This document shows, in pieces, positions 1 to 5,069 of a DNA stretch of 5,635 nt. The notes under the pieces are model-generated. The model was not told where the DNA came from. It searched no databases and was given only the letters and a program-made list of their open reading frames with translations. Source of the stretch: CBFIJI01 sp965662885 (lineage in GTDB: Bacteria > Bacteroidota > Bacteroidia > Flavobacteriales > Flavobacteriaceae). A program made the position numbers and the translations under genes. Positions within the stretch are counted from its first letter, which is position 1. Each line of letters opens with the position of its first letter. The stretch lies in NCBI GenBank assembly GCA_965662885.1, contig CBFIJI010000123.1:1-5635 (forward strand), in the 5' to 3' direction.

Positions 1-437
1 TATTTCGTGTTATCTATCAAATAGGTATTCGATCCATTAAATCCATTAGTGGTTAAGTTAGAGGAGGTCGTTACATCAGGCTCAAAAACTAACGTTGTTG
101 GGTTATTTCCACTTGGTGCACGCCATTTTACAAATCCATTGATATGGAAAGTATTTCCACTGAAATCAGTCAATGAAATCATACCAATAATATCATTACC
201 CTGAGCGATAAAAACATTAGAATTTGAATTTTGAGAGAATTGAATTTGTGACCAACCAATTCCATTCGTACCAGATAAATATTGAGAATTACTCGCTTTA
301 TTATTGCCTGATATGTCACCAACAAAGCCATTATCGAAAGGAATACTAATCAGGTTTTGTGAAAAAACAACATTAAATAGAAAACTAAAAAAAAATAAAC
401 AAAAAGAATTCGTGTATTTAAAAAAATAAAGTTTCAT
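1..437 (-). CDS. Secreted protein of unknown function, N-terminal part (runs off left edge)
   Basis: The frame reads without a stop from an ATG at 437-435 to the window edge, giving 145 complete codons; the C-terminus lies outside. Residues 1-26 are a Sec signal peptide: basic start (MKLYFFKY), a very Phe-rich core around residues 12-25, and a likely cut VFS|QN, a common flavobacterial site. The mature part starts LISIPFDNGFVGDISGNN and is rich in Asn, Ser, Gly and Thr, with beta-type spacing and no Cys, which suits an exported beta-sandwich protein. I do not recognise the family. Large flavobacterial proteins of this look often end in a type IX secretion sorting domain, but that end is not visible. 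The start codon lies inside an inverted repeat arm (427-442). No clear TAnnTTTG box is seen upstream. The reading frame and signal peptide are seen directly; export is inferred. Confidence 0.8.
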   Translation of the reverse strand, partial: MKLYFFKYTNSFCLFFFSFLFNVVFSQNLISIPFDNGFVGDISGNNKASNSQYLSGTNGIGWSQIQFSQNSNSNVFIAQGNDIIGMISLTDFSGNTFHINGFVKWRAPSGNNPTTLVFEPDVTTSSNLTTNGFNGSNTYLIDNTK

Positions 438-442
438 TGTTT
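427..442 (-). repeat. Left arm of a 16-base inverted repeat, overlapping a start codon
   Basis: Read on the minus strand this arm is AAACAATGAAACTTTA. It is identical, in opposite orientation, to 569-584. The arm includes the ATG and the first codons (Met-Lys-Leu) of the secreted protein gene, plus five bases of its leader. The match ends abruptly on both sides, and the bases are mixed enough that poly-A/T slippage does not explain it. Confidence 0.75.
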
Positions 443-825
443 TTGAAAGATTATTTAAGTTTAATAAAATATAGTTGAATAATATTTATTGAAGATCAGT
501 GAATTTTTTATTAAAAAAAAAAATATTAGTCAATTCTTATAAAAACTCGTTTAACGATTAGTATTGAGAAACAATGAAACTTTAATTCGTTTTACTTTTA
601 TTGATAAGCTGATTTGGTTCTAATTACAGTTGTTGCTAAATAAACATAAAAAAACATTTAAAACCTTAGTATTGTTAGTAAAATCAGGCTTCAAAGGAAG
701 AATAAGATCAACTCCAATTCATTTGGTAAAATGGTGGAAACAATAAAAATAGATCAACCCTATTTTAATGTATCAAAAAAACTATATTAACATTAAATTA
801 TAATCATTAAACAAACGTTTTGTTC
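438..825. other. 388-base intergenic region between divergent genes
   Basis: This stretch separates the leftward secreted-protein gene from the rightward Kazal lipoprotein gene and must hold both promoters. It is extremely AT-rich. It contains the second inverted repeat arm (569-584) and a short dyad TCGTT-T-AACGA at 547-557 that could be a small operator. No TAnnTTTG box with a well-placed TTG was found on either strand. Near misses are TTCATTTG at 718-725 (plus) and TTCCTTTG at 699-692 (minus). A 42-codon open stretch at 662-790 has its only ATG at 731 and is treated as doubtful. No tRNA-like or riboswitch-like structure was seen. Confidence 0.6.
569..584 (+). repeat. Right arm of the 16-base inverted repeat
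   Basis: AAACAATGAAACTTTA on the plus strand is the exact reverse complement of 427-442, with 126 bases between the arms. Here the embedded ATG (574) opens a frame that stops at once (Met-Lys-Leu-stop). Read past that stop, it gives FVLLLLIS and then another stop, which faintly resembles a decayed signal peptide. The arm may be a recombination site, a fossil of an inverted duplication of the gene start, or a protein binding site. Confidence 0.75.
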
Positions 826-1038
826 ATGAAAAAAAATATTCTTATCCTTTTTGGTCTTTTGTTAGTTTCTTGCTTGGATGGATCAAAGGACGATTGCCTG
901 GAGGAAATTAATGTAAATGTTACAGATTGTGAAAAGATTTTTGAACCTGTTTGCGGATGTAATAATGAAACCTATGTAAATGCATGTACTGCTGAGGCCT
1001 ACAGCATATTCACTTATTCAGAAGGAAGCTGCAATTGA
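826..1038 (+). CDS. Small Kazal-domain lipoprotein, putative protease inhibitor
   Basis: This is a 70-residue protein when started at the ATG at 826. An in-frame TTG two codons earlier (820) is possible but would put extra residues before the MKKN basic start. Residues 1-16 are a lipoprotein signal peptide with lipobox LVSC, so Cys16 should be lipidated. Residues 24-69 match a Kazal domain of the form common in bacteria: Cys 24, 35, 43, 45, 54 and 69, with PVCGCNNETYVNAC in the centre and GSC near the end. By Kazal numbering the reactive-site P1 residue is the second after Cys35, which is Lys37; this predicts action on trypsin-like serine proteases. SKDD shortly after the lipid Cys resembles the Bacteroidota signal for surface export of lipoproteins. 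The domain and lipobox are clear; inhibition and surface location are inferred. The gene may be transcribed with the acetyltransferase gene 85 bases downstream. Confidence 0.88.
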   Translation: MKKNILILFGLLLVSCLDGSKDDCLEEINVNVTDCEKIFEPVCGCNNETYVNACTAEAYSIFTYSEGSCN

Positions 1039-1123
1039 ATGAACTCTTACAAGCTATATAGTGGTTTATTAGTAGCTTATTTAATGAGTAGTTCGCTTAA
1101 ATCTACAATACCATTTTATAGAA

Positions 1124-1630
1124 ATGAAAATAACAGGATCTACGCCTAATGACTTAAATGAGATTTTCAGACTGTATGCCTCTGCAACAGCTTATCAAAA
1201 AACAAAGTTTAATTCCCATTGGCCAACATTTGAAAAATCACTTGTAGAGCAAGAAATCAAAGAGAATAGGCAATGGAAGTTAATGGATCAATCAGAAATT
1301 GCATGTGTTTGGGCTACTACCTTTGATGATCCCTACATTTGGGAGGAACGAAATGTCACCCCAGCAGTGTACCTTCATCGTATAGCAACCAATCCCAATT
1401 TTAAAGGGCGAAAATTACTCTTAAAAGTCATTGACTGGGCAAAACAATATGCGAAGGAATCCAATAAAAAAATGGTCCGTTTAGATACTGTTGGAAACAA
1501 CAAGGAATTGATTAGGTATTATGAACGGTGTGGTTTTACGTTCTTAGGCTTATCTGCATTAAAAAATACTGCTAATCTTCCAGAGCATTACCATAACGCA
1601 TCCGTTAGTTTATTTGAGTTAAAAGTTTGA
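1124..1630 (+). CDS. GNAT-family N-acetyltransferase
   Basis: This 168-residue protein has the normal length of a single-domain GNAT enzyme, which transfers an acetyl group from acetyl-CoA to an amine; the substrate cannot be told. The N-terminal part (1-75) has the usual alpha/beta start and the strand IACVWATTFDD. The acetyl-CoA core follows: strand VYLHRIATNP (82-91), the loop FKGRKLLLKVIDWAKQYA (93-110) in place of the usual R/Q-x-x-G-x-G/A, strand MVRLDTVGNN (117-126), and the C-terminal motif LIRYYERCGFTFLG (129-142), typical of the family. The loop keeps its first Gly but has Lys at the second Gly/Ala position, so CoA binding may be atypical. The only in-frame ATG near the start is at 1124, and no Shine-Dalgarno sequence is present. 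No strong plus-strand terminator follows. It is a cytoplasmic enzyme, family certain, function open. Confidence 0.9.
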   Translation: MKITGSTPNDLNEIFRLYASATAYQKTKFNSHWPTFEKSLVEQEIKENRQWKLMDQSEIACVWATTFDDPYIWEERNVTPAVYLHRIATNPNFKGRKLLLKVIDWAKQYAKESNKKMVRLDTVGNNKELIRYYERCGFTFLGLSALKNTANLPEHYHNASVSLFELKV

Positions 1631-1799
1631 ATATTTAATCTAGAGGCTCACTTTTTTTATTGGAAAAAAAGCCTGGATATCCCAATAGGTTTTTGTTTTA
1701 AAATTCGAATAAAATTAGGTCAAAAAAAAAGGGATACTTAACGTATCCCTTGATTCACATATTATTTTATAAAATATAGTAGTTTAAAATAATAAGATA
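1631..1799. other. Intergenic region between convergent genes
   Basis: This region lies between the ends of the acetyltransferase gene (plus) and the OmpA-family gene (minus). It holds the minus-strand terminator at 1722-1751. For the plus-strand gene only a weak hairpin is seen: AGGC 1644-1647 with GCCT 1671-1674, plus a T-run against an A-run, interrupted by a four-base bulge. Nothing else was found. Confidence 0.6.
1722..1751 (-). terminator. Intrinsic terminator of the OmpA-family gene
   Basis: On the minus strand, AAGGGATAC (1751-1743), loop GTTAA, and GTATCCC form a stem of 7 pairs, or 9 with the flanking A-T pairs, followed directly by nine T (1730-1722). It lies about 50 bases after the stop codon at 1800. 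Read on the plus strand the hairpin has no T-run after it, so it serves the minus strand. Confidence 0.9.
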
Positions 1800-3170
1800 T
1801 TATTCAGCGCGGTTTATTTTAGCGCGTCTGTTTGCTTTTCTTCCAGCATTTGTTGCGTTATCCTCAGCAGGCATATCCTCACCATATCCCATAGTTTGGA
1901 GACGTGAAGCATCAACACCAGCTTCAATTAAAAAGGCTTTAACCGCTTCTGCTCGTTCTTCAGAAAGTTTTTTGTTGTAAGCAGCTGGTCCATCGCTTGA
2001 AGCATGTCCATCAATAACAATATTTGCTTTCGGATATTGAGCCATTAGTGCATTCAATTCAGTTAATGATACATCGGCATCACCACTAAGTTCAGAACTT
2101 TCCATTTTGAAAATAATAGTTGATTTTGAACTGTTGATGAATTCAATAAGACCTGTTGGTTCTGCTGGACATCCGTTATTAGCAGCAACACCAGCTTCAT
2201 TTGGACAAGCATCGTCTTTATCTGCTACACCGTCACCATCAGCATCTGGCCAAGGACAACCACTATTCGCAGCATCACCAGCAACATCTGGACATTTGTC
2301 AACATTGTCAGCAACCATGTCACCGTCTCCGTCAGGACATCCGTTCATTGAAGAAGAACCTGCTGCATTTGGACAGCTATCATCTTTATCAATCAAACCA
2401 TCACCATCAGTATCAGGACATCCACCATTAGCTTCTGTACCTGCCGCAAGGGGACAGTTATCTTTATTATCTGGAATACCATCGGCATCAGTGTCAGGAC
2501 AACCGTCAAATTCTTTTAAACCAGGAACATCTGGACAAACATCTTTTTTGTCTGCAACACCATCACGATCTTTATCTTTAAAAGTATTATATGTTAATCC
2601 CAACATATATTGAATGTGCTTTCTACTGTCAGGAGTTGATTGGTCTAAAACAAAACGACCAGCACCTTTAAGTGTTAGTGCTAGATCATCGGTCATCCAA
2701 TAATTTAAACCTAAATTCAAGTTAGCCATTAGATTCTGATCATACATTTCGAAATAACCTACACCAGTTTCAGCAAAGAAATCAACTTTTTCGTCAAAAC
2801 TGAAGAAATCATTAAAAATGAAATCAAGATGAATTCTAGCATTTATCTCGAAATTAAAATAACTCACGTCCTCTGTAATAACTCTTCGGTTTACGACTGA
2901 TTCACCAGCAGTAAATTCATTAAAAGAAACTGTAGATGATAATGAAATTAGATCCGAATATCTATATGATACTCCAGCTGAAATTGGTACCCCACCAAAT
3001 CCCATTTGTTCAAAAGAATTGAAAAGAGAGAAAACATCGTCTCCCCCAATTTCGTTTACAGCATTTGTTCCAACAAAAACGGAAAGGCCTCTGTAATCAG
3101 AAGCTGATTCAGTTTGAGCAAAACCTAAGGTACTTATTGCTAAAAAAATTGTTAAAAAATATTTTTTCAT
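1800..3170 (-). CDS. OmpA-family outer membrane protein: beta-barrel, thrombospondin type 3 repeats, peptidoglycan-binding domain
   Basis: The 456-residue protein starts at an ATG and has a signal peptide (1-18, cut GFA|QT). Residues about 25-196 have the alternating pattern of an outer membrane beta-barrel. Residues 199-335 are five 27-residue type 3 thrombospondin repeats, DxDxDGxxDxxDxCPxxxG...GCP, which bind calcium in this family; a Trp-Pro pair sits between repeats 4 and 5. Residues 345-456 are the OmpA C-terminal domain (NIVIDGHASSDGPAAYN, LSEERAEAVKAFL, NRRAKI), which holds the peptidoglycan layer non-covalently. Of its two key ligands for diaminopimelate, the Arg is kept (Arg406), but the usual Asp aligns with Ser391. 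The protein probably ties the outer membrane to the cell wall. Two barrel-only relatives lie upstream on the same strand. A TACCTTTG promoter box lies about 70 bases upstream and a strong terminator follows. The product class is secure; the cargo or channel role of the barrel is unknown. Confidence 0.95.
   Translation of the reverse strand: MKKYFLTIFLAISTLGFAQTESASDYRGLSVFVGTNAVNEIGGDDVFSLFNSFEQMGFGGVPISAGVSYRYSDLISLSSTVSFNEFTAGESVVNRRVITEDVSYFNFEINARIHLDFIFNDFFSFDEKVDFFAETGVGYFEMYDQNLMANLNLGLNYWMTDDLALTLKGAGRFVLDQSTPDSRKHIQYMLGLTYNTFKDKDRDGVADKKDVCPDVPGLKEFDGCPDTDADGIPDNKDNCPLAAGTEANGGCPDTDGDGLIDKDDSCPNAAGSSSMNGCPDGDGDMVADNVDKCPDVAGDAANSGCPWPDADGDGVADKDDACPNEAGVAANNGCPAEPTGLIEFINSSKSTIIFKMESSELSGDADVSLTELNALMAQYPKANIVIDGHASSDGPAAYNKKLSEERAEAVKAFLIEAGVDASRLQTMGYGEDMPAEDNATNAGRKANRRAKINRAE
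2166..2576 (-). repeat. Five tandem 81-base units encoding thrombospondin type 3 repeats
   Basis: The units encode residues 199-225, 226-252, 253-279, 280-306 and 309-335, each 27 residues ending in GCP, with a two-codon insertion (Trp-Pro) before the last. Each unit has an Asp-rich calcium loop and two Cys spaced to form a disulfide between units. Unit 4 has Met285 where the others have Gly. The long opposite-strand open frames across this region are a by-product of the repeated codons. Confidence 0.9.
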
Positions 3171-3399
3171 CGATTAAAGTTGTTTAATGTATTTAAAATA
3201 AAAATAGTTAATTCTTGTAATAAACGTCAATTTACGTGTATCAAAGGTATTAAATTATTAATAAACGGTTATAAACTTTAATTGAATTTTTTAAATGTGA
3301 AAGAAATATTCATGAATTTTATCTTATTTAAAACAAAAATTTCTTTTCAAAAGTTTAAATAAAATATTTTAGTCTATTGGCTTTCGAGTTGAGGTGATT
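3171..3399. other. Intergenic region upstream of the OmpA-family gene
   Basis: These 229 bases hold the likely OmpA promoter (3242-3249) and the end of the upstream barrel gene's transcript. The part at 3290-3380 is almost pure A/T with no open frame of note. A seven-pair stem CTTTCGA 3381-3387 with TCGAAAG 3409-3415 overlaps the end of the upstream gene but lacks an immediate T-run, so a terminator is not claimed. Confidence 0.55.
3242..3249 (-). promoter_or_regulatory. Probable -7 promoter box of the OmpA-family gene
   Basis: The minus strand reads TACCTTTG, a full match to the Bacteroidota primary sigma -7 consensus TAnnTTTG. It would start transcription about 65-70 bases before the ATG at 3170. 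No TTG is found at the expected -33 distance; only GTTT sequences are there. A related block lies upstream of the neighbouring barrel gene. Confidence 0.6.
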
Positions 3400-4029
3400 T
3401 TAAAAAATTCGAAAGTTTTTGGGTATTCTAAATTCCAATCCAACTAAATATTGAAAGTGGTTAGTTTCTCTCCGAACTCCTTGGCTTTTGAAAACAAACT
3501 TATTATTGAAAATAAAATTTACACCTATCGAAGGGGTGATCCATACAGTAGATCCTAAACCAAAATTATAACTTGGCACAAGATTTTCAATCTTAAGAAC
3601 TCCAATAGTCCCAATAACGTATAATTGAAACCAATTGTTTTTCTGGGGACTATTAAAAATATTATCGAAATTATAAATAAGACCTACATTAGAAGAAAAA
3701 TAGGATTTATTAACAAGAACTGTTTTTGAATCAATGACATCTTCATTTGCTATAAATTTATTAAATGAAAAATCACTAGTTATGGAAGTTGATTCGTTTA
3801 AATTATATTTCAACATCACCAAATAGGGGGATGAAAATGCCATTTGTTTTGATTTTTTAAAAAGACCTAAAAAATCCCTGCCTCCAGTATTGTCTATAAC
3901 ATTCACTCCAATGGTAACTGAAAATTTATATTCTTCAAGGTAACTACGTCGAGCCCAATCGTTATTTATTTTTTGACAATACATTATATAGTGAGCAAAA
4001 AAAAATAAAAGGATTAGCTTATAATTCAA
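3400..4029 (-). CDS. Outer membrane beta-barrel protein, paralogue of the OmpA N-terminal domain, TTG start
   Basis: This 209-residue protein has a signal peptide MNYKLILLFFFAHYIMYC|Q (about 1-18) and then an alternating beta-strand pattern to the end. It aligns along its length with the barrel of the 1800-3170 protein: VTIGVNVIDNTGG (38-50) with VFVGTNAVNEIGG, SFNKFIANEDVID (88-100) with SFNEFTAGESVVN, and HFQYLVGLEF (191-200) with HIQYMLGLTY. It has no thrombospondin repeats and no OmpA domain. The only start that keeps a signal peptide is TTG at 4029; the nearest in-frame ATG is codon 16, inside the signal peptide, and the frame is closed by a TAG at 4047-4045. The putative promoter box also differs from consensus at one base. 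Either the gene is weakly expressed or its front end is decaying, though the body is intact. It is a probable small outer membrane protein of unknown role. Confidence 0.8.
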   Translation of the reverse strand: MNYKLILLFFFAHYIMYCQKINNDWARRSYLEEYKFSVTIGVNVIDNTGGRDFLGLFKKSKQMAFSSPYLVMLKYNLNESTSITSDFSFNKFIANEDVIDSKTVLVNKSYFSSNVGLIYNFDNIFNSPQKNNWFQLYVIGTIGVLKIENLVPSYNFGLGSTVWITPSIGVNFIFNNKFVFKSQGVRRETNHFQYLVGLEFRIPKNFRIF

Positions 4030-4344
4030 AATAAAAAAGGTTGACTATGTACTTATAACGTATATTTTTATAGTTATTGTTCTACGTTCATCAATAAAGG
4101 TATTTAAATATGCTGCATCTATTCATAACCATTTTTAATTTAACTAATGAAAATAGCCGATCAATGGATAAGTAGGTATTGATTTGAACAAATAATTTTA
4201 TACCTCTTTTCTATAAAGGATAGATCCTATATTATTGGACTTTTTAAAAAAAGCCTTGTATGAGGTGGCACAAATAACTGAGGTAACTATCATAATAAAT
4301 GAGGAATCTTACTATGAGATTTTTTTAATGGTTAAATAAAACAA
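4030..4344. other. 315-base intergenic region between two barrel genes
   Basis: The right-hand side is downstream of the 4345-4926 gene and the left-hand side holds the likely promoter of the 3400-4029 gene (4095-4102). A 31-codon minus-strand open frame (4293-4198, ATG start) reads MIVTSVICATSYKAFFKKSN and on; it has no recognisable homologue and is not called as a gene. A small dyad AGGAT-AG-ATCCT lies near 4218-4229. No clear terminator for the 4345-4926 gene was found. Confidence 0.5.
4095..4102 (-). promoter_or_regulatory. Candidate -7 box of the middle barrel gene (one mismatch)
   Basis: The minus strand reads TACCTTTA, one base off TAnnTTTG. It lies in a block that aligns with the OmpA promoter region: TACGT, ATCAA and AGGTATT appear in the same order on the plus strand at 4083-4105 and 3233-3252, with a three-base insertion here. 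The distance to the start codon (about 66 bases) is close to that of the OmpA gene (about 72). Confidence 0.35.
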
Positions 4345-4926
4345 TTATAAAATAAACTTAAATCCAAGATGAGATTGATAATGATTCGTTCCGTAATTAA
4401 CTTTATTAATGACGATAAATTTACTCATCAATTGTAGATTGATCCCTACTGATTTTGATAACCAAATTATTGACCCACCGCCGAAATTTAAACTGACATG
4501 TGCTGAATCTATGTTAAAATATCCCAAACCACCTTCAAGATAAAGTTCAAACCAATTTGATCGTGTATTTGAAAGGATGAGTTGGTCAACATAGAATTTT
4601 AACCCACCATCCATACTTAAATAACTTATATCCTCAGAGATAGTAGTCTTATCAATAACCCCTTCGTTAGCTTTCCATTGATTGATGGATAATCGGCCAG
4701 TATAAGAGAATAAGTCAGAAAACCTATTTTCTGCTCCTAGGGTAAATGGACTGCTTAAAGCCATGGCTTTAAGTTCTGAGTATCCCTTAAATGGAAGTCT
4801 ATTTCCTGAATTATCAACAAGATTAATTCCTGCATCAAACGACCAACCCGATTGATCAAGTTTATATTGAGAATGACCAATGGAGAAAACGCCTAGAATA
4901 AGAAGAGTTGTAATGCTTTTTTTCAT
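4345..4926 (-). CDS. Outer membrane beta-barrel protein, second barrel-only paralogue
   Basis: This 193-residue protein starts at an ATG with signal peptide MKKSITTLLILGVFSIGHS|Q (1-19). The rest is an alternating beta-strand pattern ending ...HLGFKFIL, a typical last barrel strand with an aromatic near the C-terminus. It shares the family blocks: DAGINLVDNSGNR (31-43), SINQWKANEGVID (80-92), NWFELYLEGGLGYF (124-137), and HYQSHLGFKF (182-191). It resembles the middle copy more (shared LSSP/FSSP, ANE.VID and NWF.LY) than the OmpA barrel, and like it lacks the thrombospondin repeats and the cell-wall domain. It lies 315 bases upstream of the middle barrel gene and 143 bases downstream of the 6-phosphogluconate dehydrogenase gene on the same strand, so it likely has its own promoter. 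The barrel fold and family are well supported; the transported or bound partner is unknown. Confidence 0.87.
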   Translation of the reverse strand: MKKSITTLLILGVFSIGHSQYKLDQSGWSFDAGINLVDNSGNRLPFKGYSELKAMALSSPFTLGAENRFSDLFSYTGRLSINQWKANEGVIDKTTISEDISYLSMDGGLKFYVDQLILSNTRSNWFELYLEGGLGYFNIDSAHVSLNFGGGSIIWLSKSVGINLQLMSKFIVINKVNYGTNHYQSHLGFKFIL

Positions 4927-4948
4927 AATAGTAAAATAGTTATGATTT

Positions 4949-4955
4949 CAAAGTA
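4949..4955 (-). promoter_or_regulatory. Weak candidate -7 box of the 4345-4926 gene
   Basis: The minus strand reads TACTTTG, the TAnnTTTG consensus with one spacer base missing, about 23 bases before the ATG. Its plus-strand setting TTTCAAAGTAC resembles TATCAAAGGTATT at the OmpA promoter. No TTG at a proper -33 distance was found, so this is tentative. Confidence 0.25.
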
Positions 4956-5069
4956 CAAAAAAATGTCCTTATTGGCAGTAATTAAGATTTCAATAAGACG
5001 ATTATCATTAAAAAAACTTCGCATTAGAAAAACGAGCTTAAACAATTGTAAACAAAAAAATACTGATAA

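Noticed and set aside
662..790. Ribosomal protein S16 fragment suggested by KIRLQRK
   Set aside because: Only six or seven residues fit; the residues after it lack the S16 pattern PFY..V.ADSR..RDG, so this is probably chance.
1644..1674. Hairpin after the acetyltransferase gene as a terminator
   Set aside because: The stem is mostly a T-run against an A-run with a four-base bulge, and no T-run follows directly.
2201..2431. Second plus-strand open frame (76 codons), His/Gln-rich, over the same repeats
   Set aside because: This is the same by-product of the repeats in another frame; the His/Gln-rich low-complexity translation is typical of antisense reading of Asp/Cys/Pro codons.
2107..2613. 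Long plus-strand open frame (168 codons) antisense to the OmpA gene
   Set aside because: It mirrors the tandem thrombospondin-repeat codons; its Ser/Pro/Ala-rich translation follows the 81-base period and has no domain or signal. The minus-strand product is unmistakable.
3381..3415. Seven-pair stem at the end of the middle barrel gene as a terminator
   Set aside because: The loop is about 21 bases and on the minus strand the stem is followed by CCAATAGACT, not a T-run.
4245..4255. TTTTTAAAAAAA run near 4242-4254 as a terminator for the 4345-4926 gene
   Set aside because: The A/T palindrome has almost no loop and only a two-base G-C clamp with a bulge, so it is not a convincing hairpin.
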